This document shows positions 46,284 to 56,537 of a DNA stretch of 64,000 bases, piece after piece. The notes beneath the pieces are model-generated. The model worked only from the letters and a program-made list of their open reading frames with translations, did no database searches and had not been told where the DNA came from. Location of the stretch: the NCBI RefSeq assembly GCF_006440775.1, contig NZ_VFTZ01000013.1:114020-178019 (forward strand). Reading direction: 5' to 3'. The position numbers and the translations under genes were made by a program. The first letter of the stretch is position 1; each line of letters starts with the position of its first letter. Origin of the DNA: Mesorhizobium sp. B2-7-2 (GTDB lineage: Bacteria > Pseudomonadota > Alphaproteobacteria > Rhizobiales > Rhizobiaceae).

Positions 46284-47090
46284 ATGGTCGCAACGGCCTC
46301 GCCCATGACGCTGACTTTGCAGCGAAACATCATTCTCGCCCTGTTGGGCGCTGTCGCCGCGGCGGCGTGGGTCTTGCTCATCCGGCAGCAGATCGGCATG
46401 GACGCGGACATGCGCATGAAGATGTACTCACCCACCATGGGCATGGGGGCGCCGCTGTTTCTTGCCATCTGGATGATCATGATGATTGCCATGATGTTTC
46501 CGACGGCGGCGCCCATGATTCTGACCTTCCACCAGGTCCAAGCCGGCAAACGGGGTCGCGGCGAAGCCTTTGTTGCCACCTGGGTGTTCGTGGCAGGCTA
46601 TATGCTGGTTTGGGGCACGGTGGGCGTTTTGGCCTTTGCCGGTGCCGCAGGCGCCGAGACGCTTGCCGATCATGCGGGATTGTCCACGGCGACTGCCGCC
46701 CGCATCGGCGGCGTCCTGCTGATCGTTGCAGGCGCCTACCAGCTCTCGCCACTGAAGGATCTGTGCCTGGCCAAATGCCGCACGCCAATCGGTTTTATCC
46801 TGACCTCCTGGCGCGACGGTCAATGGGGGGCGGTCCGCATGGGCCTCGAGCACGGCGCCTTTTGTCTGGGCTGTTGCTGGCTCCTGTTTCTGGCACTTTT
46901 CCCGCTCGGGATCATGAATGTCGCCGCAATGGCCGTGGTCACCTTGCTGATCTTTGCGGAAAAGACCCTCCCGGCGGGAAAGGGCATAGCCAAGGTGTCG
47001 GGCGTCGCCCTGCTCCTCTACGGCGCGGCGGTGCTGGTCTTTCCCCAGGCGCTGCCGACCTTCCAGCCGGCGGACATGGTGATGAATTGA
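46284..47090 (+). CDS. DUF2182 integral membrane protein
   Basis: A 268-residue protein with about six transmembrane helices. A Met/His-rich early loop (QQIGMDADMRMKMYSPTMGM) and a later CLAKCRTPIGFILTSW with a CxxxC pair, then LEHGAFCLGCCWLLFLALF, are typical of this predicted metal-binding family. With its DUF1326 partner it could handle a metal ion in the envelope (inference from Met, Cys and His content). Confidence 0.9.
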   Translation: MVATASPMTLTLQRNIILALLGAVAAAAWVLLIRQQIGMDADMRMKMYSPTMGMGAPLFLAIWMIMMIAMMFPTAAPMILTFHQVQAGKRGRGEAFVATWVFVAGYMLVWGTVGVLAFAGAAGAETLADHAGLSTATAARIGGVLLIVAGAYQLSPLKDLCLAKCRTPIGFILTSWRDGQWGAVRMGLEHGAFCLGCCWLLFLALFPLGIMNVAAMAVVTLLIFAEKTLPAGKGIAKVSGVALLLYGAAVLVFPQALPTFQPADMVMN

Positions 47091-47113
47091 GCAGCGGCAG
47101 GGCAGAACGTATC

Positions 47114-47488
47114 CTTCGTCATTCTAGGGCGGAGCAAGGAGCGAAGCGACGCGCGCAGACCCTAGAATCCGTGCCGTGACGGTCGAGAGCCACCACGGTT
47201 CAAGGCGTTCACCAGCCAATTCCACGAAAGAGCTCGAACTATTAAGGGTAGGCTTTCTCCATGAGCTCGACCTTCCATCGGCGAGGCCAGCGCTTCAATG
47301 ACGCGCGCGCTGAATGGCATCGGCGAATGCTTGCGGTTATGTAGACAGAGCCGGTCATCTGGCGATCTTGGCTGGCGCAGTTATCGGCGGCTATTCTGGA
47401 CTGTTGCATCCTATGGCCAATGTCACGGCATGGATTCTAGGGTCTGCGCGCGTCGCTTCGCTCCTTGCTCCGCCCTAGAATGACGAAG
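47114..47488. mobile_element. Putative MITE-like element with 67-bp terminal inverted repeats
   Basis: The arms 47114-47180 and 47422-47488 are inverted copies with 66 of 67 positions identical (outer end cttcgtcattctagggcgga). They enclose 241 bp that match nothing else in the window and contain no convincing gene; a 26-codon ATG frame at 47261 is not recognisable. The arms belong to the same sequence type as the family A core arms, whose copies are separated by only about 50 bp. No transposase or target duplication was seen. Confidence 0.7.
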
Positions 47489-47620
47489 TCGGATCGGCGG
47501 GACAGCGCCCACTGGCCTGCCCGTCCTTCGCAGCAGCTGCGCTGCAGCTCCCGGAGGGAAGACCGTCCCCTACAAGGAGGGACGTCAGCTGTCGCCCCGG
47601 CCGTCGCCAATCGCCGGCGT

Positions 47621-48664
47621 TTACCTTTGCCCCAGCCTCGCGCTCTCGATCGCGATGCCCAGCAGCGCCTGCCGTGCCAGCGCTTCCGACAGGTCCGGGC
47701 GCTTGCGGGTCTGCAGCACCGCCGTCTGCAGCCGGCCGAGCGCACGTGCGAGCGCCTCGACAGTCCAGCGCTCGAGCGTCTTCTCCACCAGCTTGCGGCG
47801 CGAGAAGAAGACCGGGGGGCGGGCGCCGGCGACGACCGAGGCGGCGTTGCGGCCGCCGGTCTCCATCTGGCCGCGCATCGCCTGGATTGCCTGCAACTGG
47901 CGCATCGCCGATGACAGCACCAGGAATGGATGGCCGCCGGACTGGCAGTGGCGGTTGAAGGCGATGTCGAAATCGCCGACCTTGCCGTCCAGCATGGCGT
48001 CGACCGCGGCATCGAAGGAAGCACCGGAGACGTCGCCCGACAGCGCATTGACGTCGTCGATGCCGATCTCCTTGTGGCCATGCGCGTAGAGCACCAGCTT
48101 CTCGATCTCGCCGCGCGAGGCGAGGCGGTCGCCGCCGAGGTTGCGGCGCAGCGCTTGCCTGGCGTCCAAGGTCATCGACATGCCGGCCTTGCGCAATTCG
48201 TCGTCGATCACTGAGTCCAGATCGCGGGCCTCGTCGGCATAGCAAGGCAAGGCAATGGCGTTGCCGGCGGCCTCGACGATGGCGCGCAGGCCGGTGCCTT
48301 TCTTCAGGTCGCCGGCTTCGATGAGGATGATCGCGTCGCGCGCGGGCTCGGCGGTCAGCGCCTTGATGTCGTCGGCCAGCGCCTTCTGGCCGCTGGCGTT
48401 GCGCACCCAAAGCAGCCGCCGGTCGGAAAACATCGGCACCGTGCGCGCCTCATCGAGCAGCCGGCCTTCGTCGCGGTCGACTTCGGCGCCGTCCAGCCTG
48501 ACGACCGAGAAGGGGTCGTCGAGCGGCAGCCCGGTTTTCGCGGCGAAGGTTTTCGCCCGCTCGGCGACAAGGCCCCGGTCGGGGCCGTAAAGCAGGACGA
48601 TTCCCATGGCCGGATCCGGCTTCGCCAGCCACGAATCGACCTCGTATCCTTTCTTCTGTGCCAT
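47621..48664 (-). CDS. holA: DNA polymerase III delta subunit
   Basis: HolA opens the sliding clamp in the clamp-loader complex. The 347-residue protein has the AAA+-like but ATP-inactive layout: MGIVLLYGPDRGLVAERAKT, VVRLDGAEVD, LLWVRNASGQKALADDIKAL, then a lid region (YADEARDLDSVIDDELRKAG, RRNLGGDRLASRGEIEKLVL) and a helical C-terminal domain. In rhizobia it lies near the parAB cluster. It is read towards the origin. Confidence 0.93.
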   Translation of the reverse strand: MAQKKGYEVDSWLAKPDPAMGIVLLYGPDRGLVAERAKTFAAKTGLPLDDPFSVVRLDGAEVDRDEGRLLDEARTVPMFSDRRLLWVRNASGQKALADDIKALTAEPARDAIILIEAGDLKKGTGLRAIVEAAGNAIALPCYADEARDLDSVIDDELRKAGMSMTLDARQALRRNLGGDRLASRGEIEKLVLYAHGHKEIGIDDVNALSGDVSGASFDAAVDAMLDGKVGDFDIAFNRHCQSGGHPFLVLSSAMRQLQAIQAMRGQMETGGRNAASVVAGARPPVFFSRRKLVEKTLERWTVEALARALGRLQTAVLQTRKRPDLSEALARQALLGIAIESARLGQR

Positions 48665-48710
48665 GCGGGGTGAGTTAGCACGGGGCGGGGTGACGGAACC
48701 AGCGTCTTCC

Positions 48711-48854
48711 CCTTCTCCCCCTGTGGGAGAAGGTGGCCGCGAAGCGGCCGGATGAGGGGTGCTCCAGGGAACGCCAACGTCTCACTCTGCTGGAACACCC
48801 CTCATCCGTCTCGGCGCTGCGCGCCGATCCACCTTCTCCCACAAGGGGAGAAGG
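48711..48854. repeat. Family B repeat, copy B3
   Basis: Arms ccttctccccctgtgggaga at 48711 and cttctcccacaaggggagaa ending at 48854, with gatgaggggt / cccctcatcc inner arms. It lies upstream of holA and the bkd operon, between divergent genes. Confidence 0.82.
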
Positions 48855-49114
48855 GGAAGGCCGCGCCCGGGTCCACCTCCCAATCGCATTTTCTGGCGGC
48901 AATCGCCCCGCAAACTTCCGCCAAATTGCGTGCGAGCCAAAAACATCGACAAGAAATTTCGCCGCCATATCTGCATCTTGGCGCTTGCGTGCCGCATTGT
49001 TCAGCCGAGCTGACGGCCCGGGAGGAAGGCCGTGGCCAGGCCCGGCGAATTGGCACTGGTCTGGCCGCGCGGATGTGCAAATATCGCACCGGCAACATTG
49101 GAGGATGTGAGCTC
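48855..49114 (+). other. Leader region of the bkd operon
   Basis: 260 bp between repeat B3 and the E1-alpha start. A Shine-Dalgarno sequence ggagg is at 49100-49104. No operator palindrome, promoter consensus or riboswitch fold was recognised, although the operon is usually induced by branched-chain amino acids. Confidence 0.3.
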
Positions 49115-50347
49115 ATGGCCGACGCTGGATTGTTGCGCTTCCATGTGCCCGAGCCCGAGGTGCGGCCCGGCGGCACGCCGGATTTCTCGAATGTGACCAT
49201 TCCCAAGGCGGGCTCGGTGCCGCGTCCGGAGATCGAGGTCGATCCGCGCAGCATCCGCGACATGGCTTTCTCCATCATCCGGGTGCTGAACCGCGCCGGT
49301 GAAGCGGTCGGGCCTTGGACCGGGCTGCTTTCGGACGAGGAGCTGCTCGAAGGCCTGCGCCATATGATGACGCTGAGGACCTTCGACGCGCGCATGCAGA
49401 TGGCGCAGCGCCAGGGCAAGACCTCCTTCTACATGCAGCATCTGGGCGAAGAGGCGGTGAGCTGCGCTTTCCGCAAGGCGCTGGCGCCCGGCGACATGAA
49501 TTTCCCGACCTATCGGCAAGCCGGTCTTTTGATTGCCGACGGCTATCCGATGGTCACGATGATGAACCAGATCTATTCCAACGAGGCCGACCCGCTGAAG
49601 GGCCGGCAGCTGCCGATCATGTATTCGTCGAAGGAGCACGGCTTCTTCTCGATCTCCGGCAATCTGGCGACGCAGTATATCCAGGCGGTCGGCTGGGCGA
49701 TGGCCTCGGCGATCTCCAATGATTCCAAGATTGCGGCAGCATGGATCGGCGACGGCTCGACGGCGGAGTCCGACTTCCATTCCGCGCTGGTCTTCGCCTC
49801 GACCTACAAGGCGCCGGTCATTCTCAACGTCGTCAACAACCAGTGGGCGATCTCGACCTTCCAGGGCATCGCGCGCGGCGGCTCCGGCACGTTCGCCGCG
49901 CGTGGGCTCGGCTTCGGGATCCCGTCGCTGCGCGTCGACGGCAACGACTATCTCGCCGTGCATGCCGTGGCGAAGTGGGCGGCGGAGCGGGCGCGAAAGA
50001 ATCTCGGGCCGACGCTGGTCGAATATGTCACCTACCGCGCCGGCGCGCATTCGAGCTCGGACGATCCGTCTGCCTACCGGCCGAAGGCAGAATCCGATGC
50101 CTGGCCGCTCGGCGATCCGGTGATTCGGCTGAAGAACCACCTCATCCACAAGCAAGTCTGGTCGGAGGAGCGCCACACCCAAGCGGAGGCCGAGATCCTC
50201 GAAACGGTGATCGCGGCGCAGAAGGAGGCCGAGAGCCACGGCACGCTGCATGCCGGCGGCAAGCCGTCGACACGCGACATGTTCGAGGGCGTCTATGCCG
50301 AGATGCCGCCGCATCTCAGGCGCCAGCGCCAGCAGGCGGGGGTCTGA
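49115..50347 (+). CDS. bkdA1: Branched-chain 2-oxoacid dehydrogenase E1 alpha subunit
   Basis: Decarboxylates the 2-oxo acids of Val, Leu and Ile with thiamine diphosphate. The 410-residue protein has SIIRVLNRAGEAVGPWTGLL, the E1-alpha region FYMQHLGEEAVSCAFRKALA, and the TPP motif starting IGDGSTAESDFHSAL and ending VVNNQWAIS. The lengthy N-terminus (LLRFHVPEPEVRPGGTPDF) is typical of this subtype. ATG 49115 has ggagg ten bases upstream. It is the first gene of a four-gene operon; the next gene starts after two bases. Confidence 0.96.
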   Translation: MADAGLLRFHVPEPEVRPGGTPDFSNVTIPKAGSVPRPEIEVDPRSIRDMAFSIIRVLNRAGEAVGPWTGLLSDEELLEGLRHMMTLRTFDARMQMAQRQGKTSFYMQHLGEEAVSCAFRKALAPGDMNFPTYRQAGLLIADGYPMVTMMNQIYSNEADPLKGRQLPIMYSSKEHGFFSISGNLATQYIQAVGWAMASAISNDSKIAAAWIGDGSTAESDFHSALVFASTYKAPVILNVVNNQWAISTFQGIARGGSGTFAARGLGFGIPSLRVDGNDYLAVHAVAKWAAERARKNLGPTLVEYVTYRAGAHSSSDDPSAYRPKAESDAWPLGDPVIRLKNHLIHKQVWSEERHTQAEAEILETVIAAQKEAESHGTLHAGGKPSTRDMFEGVYAEMPPHLRRQRQQAGV

Positions 50348-50349
50348 CC

Positions 50350-51363
50350 ATGCCGAGACGCACGATGATCGAGGCGATCCGTGACGCCATGGACGTGTCG
50401 ATGGGGCGCGACAGCCAAGTCATCGTCTATGGCGAGGATGTCGGCTTCTTCGGCGGCGTCTTCCGCGCCACGCAGGGCCTGCAGGCCAAATACGGCAAGA
50501 GCCGCTGCTTCGACGCGCCGATCAGCGAATCCGGCATCGTCGGCTCGGCCATCGGCATGGCCGCCTATGGGCTGAAGCCCTGCGTCGAGGTGCAATTCGC
50601 CGATTATGTTTATCCGGCTTACGACCAGATCGTCTCGGAAGCGGCGCGGCTGCGCTATCGCTCCAACGGCGACTTCACCTGCCCGATCGTGGTGCGGATG
50701 CCGACCGGCGGCGGCATCTTCGGCGGCCAGACGCACAGCCAGAGCCCGGAAGCGCTGTTCACGCATGTCTCGGGCCTGAAGGTGATCGTGCCGTCCAATC
50801 CGCACGACGCCAAGGGTCTGCTGATCGCGGCGATCGAGGACCCGGACCCGGTGATCTTCCTCGAGCCGAAGCGGCTCTACAACGGCCCGTTCGACGGCCA
50901 CCACGACAAGCCGGTGACGCCGTGGTCGAAGCATGAGTTGGGCGAGGTCGCCGACGGCCATTACACGATCCCGCTCGGCAAGGCGGCGATCCGCAGGCCG
51001 GGATCGGCGGTCACCGTGCTTGCCTATGGCACGATGGTCTATGTCGCGCAGGCCGCGGCCGAGGAGACCGGCATCGACGCCGAGGTGATCGATCTCAGGA
51101 CGCTGCTGCCGCTCGACCTCGAGGCGATCGTCGCCTCGGTGAAGAAGACCGGGCGCTGCGTCGTCGTGCACGAGGCGACGCTCACCTCCGGCTTCGGCGC
51201 CGAGCTGGCCGCGCTGGTGCAGGAGAACTGCTTCTACCATCTGGAAGCGCCGGTGGCGCGGGTGGCCGGCTGGGACACGCCCTATCCGCACGCGCAGGAA
51301 TGGGACTATTTCCCCGGCCCGGCGCGGGTCGGGCGCGCGCTCGTCGAAACATTGGAAGCTTAG
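50350..51363 (+). CDS. bkdA2: Branched-chain 2-oxoacid dehydrogenase E1 beta subunit
   Basis: Partner of E1 alpha in the alpha2-beta2 decarboxylase. The 337-residue protein has an N-terminal transketolase-like pyrimidine-binding domain (VIVYGEDVGFFGGVFRATQG, RCFDAPISESGIVGSAIGMA, VEVQFADYVYPAYDQIVSEA) and a C-terminal domain with VTVLAYGTMVYVAQAAAEET and AEVIDLRTLLPLDLEAIVAS. It starts two bases after the E1-alpha stop. Confidence 0.97.
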   Translation: MPRRTMIEAIRDAMDVSMGRDSQVIVYGEDVGFFGGVFRATQGLQAKYGKSRCFDAPISESGIVGSAIGMAAYGLKPCVEVQFADYVYPAYDQIVSEAARLRYRSNGDFTCPIVVRMPTGGGIFGGQTHSQSPEALFTHVSGLKVIVPSNPHDAKGLLIAAIEDPDPVIFLEPKRLYNGPFDGHHDKPVTPWSKHELGEVADGHYTIPLGKAAIRRPGSAVTVLAYGTMVYVAQAAAEETGIDAEVIDLRTLLPLDLEAIVASVKKTGRCVVVHEATLTSGFGAELAALVQENCFYHLEAPVARVAGWDTPYPHAQEWDYFPGPARVGRALVETLEA

Positions 51364-51380
51364 AGTGGGGGAGGCCTGAG

Positions 51381-52757
51381 ATGGGCGAGCACGTCATCAA
51401 GCTGCCCGATGTCGGCGAAGGCGTTGCCGAGGCCGAGCTTGTCGAGTGGCACGTCAAGGTCGGCGACCTCGTGCGCGAGGACACGGTTCTCGCCGCCGTC
51501 ATGACCGACAAGGCAACCGTCGAAATCCCCTCGCCGGTTGACGGCGAGATCCTGTGGCTCGGCGCCGAGATCGGCGACACGGTGGCGATCGGCTCGCCGA
51601 TCGTGCGGCTGAAGGTGGCCGGCGAAGGCAATGTGAAGGCAGACTCGACGCTTGCGGACGTTACAGCGGAGGGTACGCCTGACGATGCGGCGGCTCGCCC
51701 GCACTCGGCCCTGGAGCCGTCATCAACCAATCTGGCGCCGTCATCCTCGGGCTTGTCCCGAGGACCTGCCGTCCCCCATGCCGGGACCAATACCGGGAGG
51801 TCGCCAGATCCTCGGGACAAGCCCGAGGATGACGGCGTTAAAAAGGATCGCGCCATACCCAGCCTTTCGGGCGCGCCGCGCGCCGAGGGCGAGAAGCCGC
51901 TGGCCTCGCCGGCCGTCCGCCTGCGCGCCAAGGAAGCCGGCATCGATCTTCGGCAGGTTGCGGGCAGCGGTCCGGCCGGGCACATCAGCCATGAGGACAT
52001 CGACGCGTTCATCGCGCGCGGCCCGCAGCTCGCCCGCGCCACCGGACTTGCCCGGAAGGACGGCGTCGAGGACATCAAGGTCGTTGGTCTCAGGCGCAAG
52101 ATCGCCGAAAAGATGTCGCTCGCCAAATCGCGCATCCCGCATATCACCTATGTCGAGGAGATCGACGTCACGGCATTGGAAGAGTTGCGCGCCACCCTCA
52201 ACAAGGAGAAGCGCGCCGATCGTCCAAAGCTGACGCTGCTGCCTTTCCTGATGCGGGCGATGGTCAAGGCGATTGCCGAGCAGCCGAACCTCAACGCCTT
52301 GTTCGACGACGATGCCGGCACCATCCACCGGCATGAAGGCATCCATATCGGCATCGCCGCGCAGACGCCCAACGGGCTGGTGGTGCCGGTGGTGAAACAT
52401 GCCGAGGCGCGCGACCTGTGGGACTGCGCGGCGGAGGTCAACCGGCTGGCCGATGCGGCGAAGGCCGGCACGGCGAGCCGCGAGGAGCTTTCCGGCTCGA
52501 CCATCACCATCACCTCGCTCGGTGCCATGGGTGGCGTGGCGACGACGCCGGTCATCAACTATCCGGAAGTGGCGATCGTCGGCGTCAACAAGATGATGGT
52601 GCGGCCGGTGTGGGACGGCACGCAGTTCATCCCGCGCAAGATGATGAACCTGTCGTCCAGCTTCGATCACCGCGTCATCGACGGCTGGGACGCCGCGGTG
52701 TTCGTGCAGCGCATCAAGGCGCTGCTGGAGACGCCGGCGCTGATTTTCGTGGATTGA
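51381..52757 (+). CDS. bkdB: Branched-chain 2-oxoacid dehydrogenase E2 (acyltransferase) with in-frame repeat insertion
   Basis: The E2 core transfers acyl groups from lipoyl-Lys to CoA. The 458-residue protein has an N-terminal lipoyl domain (VMTDKATVEIPSP with the lipoyl-Lys near 40), an E3/E1-binding domain (SPAVRLRAKEAGIDLRQVAG, about 174-205), and the catalytic domain with HRVIDGWDAAVF (catalytic His). Residues about 120-152 are encoded by a 96-bp family C palindrome (SSGLSRGP to RDKPEDDG) that lengthens the flexible linker without breaking the frame. A gggg-rich Shine-Dalgarno sequence precedes ATG 51381. Confidence 0.95.
   Translation: MGEHVIKLPDVGEGVAEAELVEWHVKVGDLVREDTVLAAVMTDKATVEIPSPVDGEILWLGAEIGDTVAIGSPIVRLKVAGEGNVKADSTLADVTAEGTPDDAAARPHSALEPSSTNLAPSSSGLSRGPAVPHAGTNTGRSPDPRDKPEDDGVKKDRAIPSLSGAPRAEGEKPLASPAVRLRAKEAGIDLRQVAGSGPAGHISHEDIDAFIARGPQLARATGLARKDGVEDIKVVGLRRKIAEKMSLAKSRIPHITYVEEIDVTALEELRATLNKEKRADRPKLTLLPFLMRAMVKAIAEQPNLNALFDDDAGTIHRHEGIHIGIAAQTPNGLVVPVVKHAEARDLWDCAAEVNRLADAAKAGTASREELSGSTITITSLGAMGGVATTPVINYPEVAIVGVNKMMVRPVWDGTQFIPRKMMNLSSSFDHRVIDGWDAAVFVQRIKALLETPALIFVD
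51739..51834. repeat. Family C palindromic repeat inside the E2 coding sequence
   Basis: Perfect 26-bp arms at 51739-51764 and 51809-51834, identical to those at 40445-40534, around a 44-bp middle. The length of 96 bp is exactly 32 codons, so the insertion is in frame and lies in the lipoyl/E3-binding linker. Confidence 0.93.
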
Positions 52758-52803
52758 GGGGGATGGGGTTGATCTCGAACGTCGCCGCGCCGAAATGCGG
52801 GCT

Positions 52804-53060
52804 CCCCCTTCTCCCCTTGTGGGAGAAGGTGTCGCCGCAGGCGACGGATGAGGGGTGCTTCAGTGAATGCCGACGCTTCACTCCGCTCAAACATCAGCGT
52901 CTCACTCCGCTGGAACACCCCTCATCCGTCTCGGCGCTGACGCGCCGATCCACCACCCGGCCCTTCGCAGGCTCAGGGCGTTCGAAGCTCGAAAAGCCAA
53001 GCAATTGGCTTTTCGTCCGCTACGCGGACCGCTTCTCACCCCACAAGGGGAGAGAAGGCG
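52804..53060. repeat. Family B repeat, copy B4, with an extra palindromic piece
   Basis: Starts with a typical unit (tctccccttgtgggagaagg) with doubled inner segments (cgcttcactccgct, cgtctcactccgct). It changes at about 52970 into a different unit (cttcgcaggctcagggcgtt, ccaagcaattggcttttcgt) and ends near cacaaggggagag. The 339-bp gap between E2 and E3 genes is occupied by it; no gene is seen. Confidence 0.72.
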
Positions 53061-53096
53061 CGCCGCGACCTTCGCCATCAAGAAGAGCGTGATCCC

Positions 53097-54494
<1,398 letters not shown>

Positions 54495-54503
54495 GCGCTT
54501 CTT

Positions 54504-54650
54504 CCTTCTCCCCCTGTGGGAGAAGGTGGATCGGCGCGCAGCGCCGAGACGGATGAGGGGTGTTCCAGCGAAGTGAGACGCTGGCTTTCCCTGGAGCACC
54601 CCTCATCCGTCGCCTTCGGCGACACCTTCCCCCACAAAGGGGGAAGGGGG
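54504..54650. repeat. Family B repeat, copy B5
   Basis: Arms ccttctccccctgtgggaga (54504) and ccttcccccacaaaggggga (to 54650), inner arms atgaggggtg / cacccctcat and a central gagacgctgg. It lies between convergent lpdV and the saccharopine-dehydrogenase-like gene; a possible bidirectional terminator. Confidence 0.82.
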
Positions 54651-54661
54651 AGCCGCACCTC

Positions 54662-55765
54662 TCAGCTCGCCAGCCGGCTTACCATCTCGTGCTGGGCGTA
54701 GGCGCGGCCGAAGCGGTTGGCTAGGAAGGCGTCGAGGGCGATGTCTTCCTGGCGGACAAAGCCCTTCGCCGGCAGGCTGCCGTCGGCCAGCATGTCGAGC
54801 ACGGCGCAGATGCCGGAGGCGGTGGTGATCTGGATGGCGCTGCGCACGATGTTGCCGACGCGCTGCGAATAGATCTTGTTGGCGTAGGTTTCCTGCAGCA
54901 GGCGGCCGTTGCGGAGACCCGAGACAGTGACGAAGACGATGACCACGTCCTGCAGCGTCGCCGGCAGGGCGCTCTCGAAAATGTCCTTGAGCACGTCACG
55001 GCGGTGGCGGAGCCCCAGATCGTTGAGCAGCGCCTTCATGATCGCGGCGTGGCCGGGATAGCGGATGGTGCGGTAGTTCAGCGTGCGCACCTTGCCCTTC
55101 AGCGTCTCGGCCAAAGTGCCCAGGCCGCCGGAGGTGTTGAAGGCCTCATAGGTGACGCCGTCGAGCGAGAACTCCTCGCGCTCCTCCAGCGGCGGCACCT
55201 CGATCAGCTCGCCCTCGACGATCGCCTCGCAGGGCTCGCAATATTCGTTGATGACGCCGTCGGTGCTCCAGGTGAGGTTGTAGTTCAGCGCATTCGACGG
55301 ATATTGCGGCAGCGCGCCGACGCGCATGCGCACGCTTTCCAGCGTGTCGAAGCGGCTGGCGAGATCGTTGGCGACGATCGAGATGAAGCCCGGCGCCAGG
55401 CCGCATTGCGGGATGAAGGCGCTTTTGGCGTCACGCGCCAGCTCCTTCACACGGCGGGTCGAGACGACATCCTCGGTGAGGTCGAGATAGTGCACGCCGG
55501 CGGCGGCGGCGGCCTCGGCAATGCGCGTGGTGAGGTGGAAGGGCGCGGCGCTGAGCACGGCGAATTTGCCGGCGAGCACTTTTTCGAGCTCACCCGAGGC
55601 AGTGATGTCGAGCTCCTGCGTCGCAACGCCAGCCGGCAGTTCGGCGGCGGCAAGCTGGGCGGCCGAGCGGTCGACCAGCGTGACGCGGTAGTCGCCCGTG
55701 GCGTTCAGCATTTCAGCTATGGTCGAGCCGATCTTGCCGGCGCCGACGACAACGATGTTCTTCAT
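54662..55765 (-). CDS. Saccharopine dehydrogenase-like NAD(P) oxidoreductase
   Basis: A 367-residue protein of the saccharopine dehydrogenase family. The Rossmann domain begins NIVVVGAGKIGSTIAEML, followed by YRVTLVDRS and VLSAAPFHLTTRIAEAAAAA; the catalytic domain has PQCGLAPGFISIVANDLASR and TVRTLNYRTIRYPGHAAIMK-type regions. ATG 55765 has an aggggat sequence upstream; ATG 55771 is close. The divergent Lrp-type regulator suggests an amino-acid substrate such as lysine or saccharopine (inference); carboxynorspermidine dehydrogenases are related. Confidence 0.87.
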   Translation of the reverse strand: MKNIVVVGAGKIGSTIAEMLNATGDYRVTLVDRSAAQLAAAELPAGVATQELDITASGELEKVLAGKFAVLSAAPFHLTTRIAEAAAAAGVHYLDLTEDVVSTRRVKELARDAKSAFIPQCGLAPGFISIVANDLASRFDTLESVRMRVGALPQYPSNALNYNLTWSTDGVINEYCEPCEAIVEGELIEVPPLEEREEFSLDGVTYEAFNTSGGLGTLAETLKGKVRTLNYRTIRYPGHAAIMKALLNDLGLRHRRDVLKDIFESALPATLQDVVIVFVTVSGLRNGRLLQETYANKIYSQRVGNIVRSAIQITTASGICAVLDMLADGSLPAKGFVRQEDIALDAFLANRFGRAYAQHEMVSRLAS

Positions 55766-55872
55766 GATCATATCCCCTGCCAATGCTGATTTCGATTTGG
55801 CGGGAATCTTCGCAGCTCGCCTGTCGAAAGGAAGCGTGGAATCTGGCAATATGAAGCTGAAGTTTGAGCGAT

Positions 55873-56322
55873 ATGCCGAAAGGGTTCGTCGAAATGATCA
55901 GTGAAGCCGAACAAGCCCTGCTTACCTTGTTGCGCGCCAATGCCCGCGCCTCGACCGCCGAGCTGGCCAGACAGCTCGGCGTGTCGCGCACGACGGTGCA
56001 GAGCCGCATCGAGCGGCTGGAGCAGCGCGGCATCATCGCGGGCTATGGGGTCAGGCTGTCGCCCGACTACGAGCAGGGTCTGGTCAAGGCGCATGTGCTG
56101 CTGACCGTCACGCCGAAGCTCGCCGACAAGGTGGTGCGCAGCCTCGCGGCGATGCCGCCGGTCCGGACAGTGCATTCGGTGAGCGGCAATTTCGACATGA
56201 TCGTCATCGTCGACGCGCCATCGATCCGCGACCTCGACGCGCTGCTCGACCGGATCGGGGCGATGGAGGGCGTGGAACGGACGTCGTCGTCGATTATTCT
56301 GTCGACGCGGGTGGATCGGTGA
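55873..56322 (+). CDS. Lrp/AsnC family regulator, divergent from the dehydrogenase gene
   Basis: A 149-residue regulator with an N-terminal helix-turn-helix (LLTLLRANARASTAELARQL, then GVSRTTVQSRIERLEQRGII) and a C-terminal RAM domain (VSGNFDMIVIVDAPSIRDLD). The start could also be ATG 55894 or TTG 55864. It probably controls the divergent dehydrogenase gene 107 bp away in response to an amino acid. Confidence 0.9.
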   Translation: MPKGFVEMISEAEQALLTLLRANARASTAELARQLGVSRTTVQSRIERLEQRGIIAGYGVRLSPDYEQGLVKAHVLLTVTPKLADKVVRSLAAMPPVRTVHSVSGNFDMIVIVDAPSIRDLDALLDRIGAMEGVERTSSSIILSTRVDR

Positions 56323-56346
56323 AACTGTTGAGATGCGGGCGCGAGG

Positions 56347-56516
56347 CGCCCCCCTCTGTCCTGCCGGACATCTCCCCCTCAAGGGGGGAGATTAGATGTC
56401 ACGCGGGATTTCGCTAATCGCCAACTTTGCATTAATGAGCAAGGCGCCGAAGCTGCCAATCTCCCCCTTTGAGGGGGAGATGCCCGGCAGGGCAGAGAGG
56501 GGGGCGAAGGAATGAG
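56347..56516. repeat. Palindromic repeat family D, copy D3
   Basis: A 170-bp element with arms of about 45 bp (ctgccggacatctccccctc at the left and gagggggagatgcccggcag at the right) around an AT-richer middle (gctaatcgccaactttgcat). Related units lie in 40340-40735. It sits between convergent genes. Confidence 0.8.
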
Positions 56517-56537
56517 GCGTTTGTTTTTCCTCTCCGA

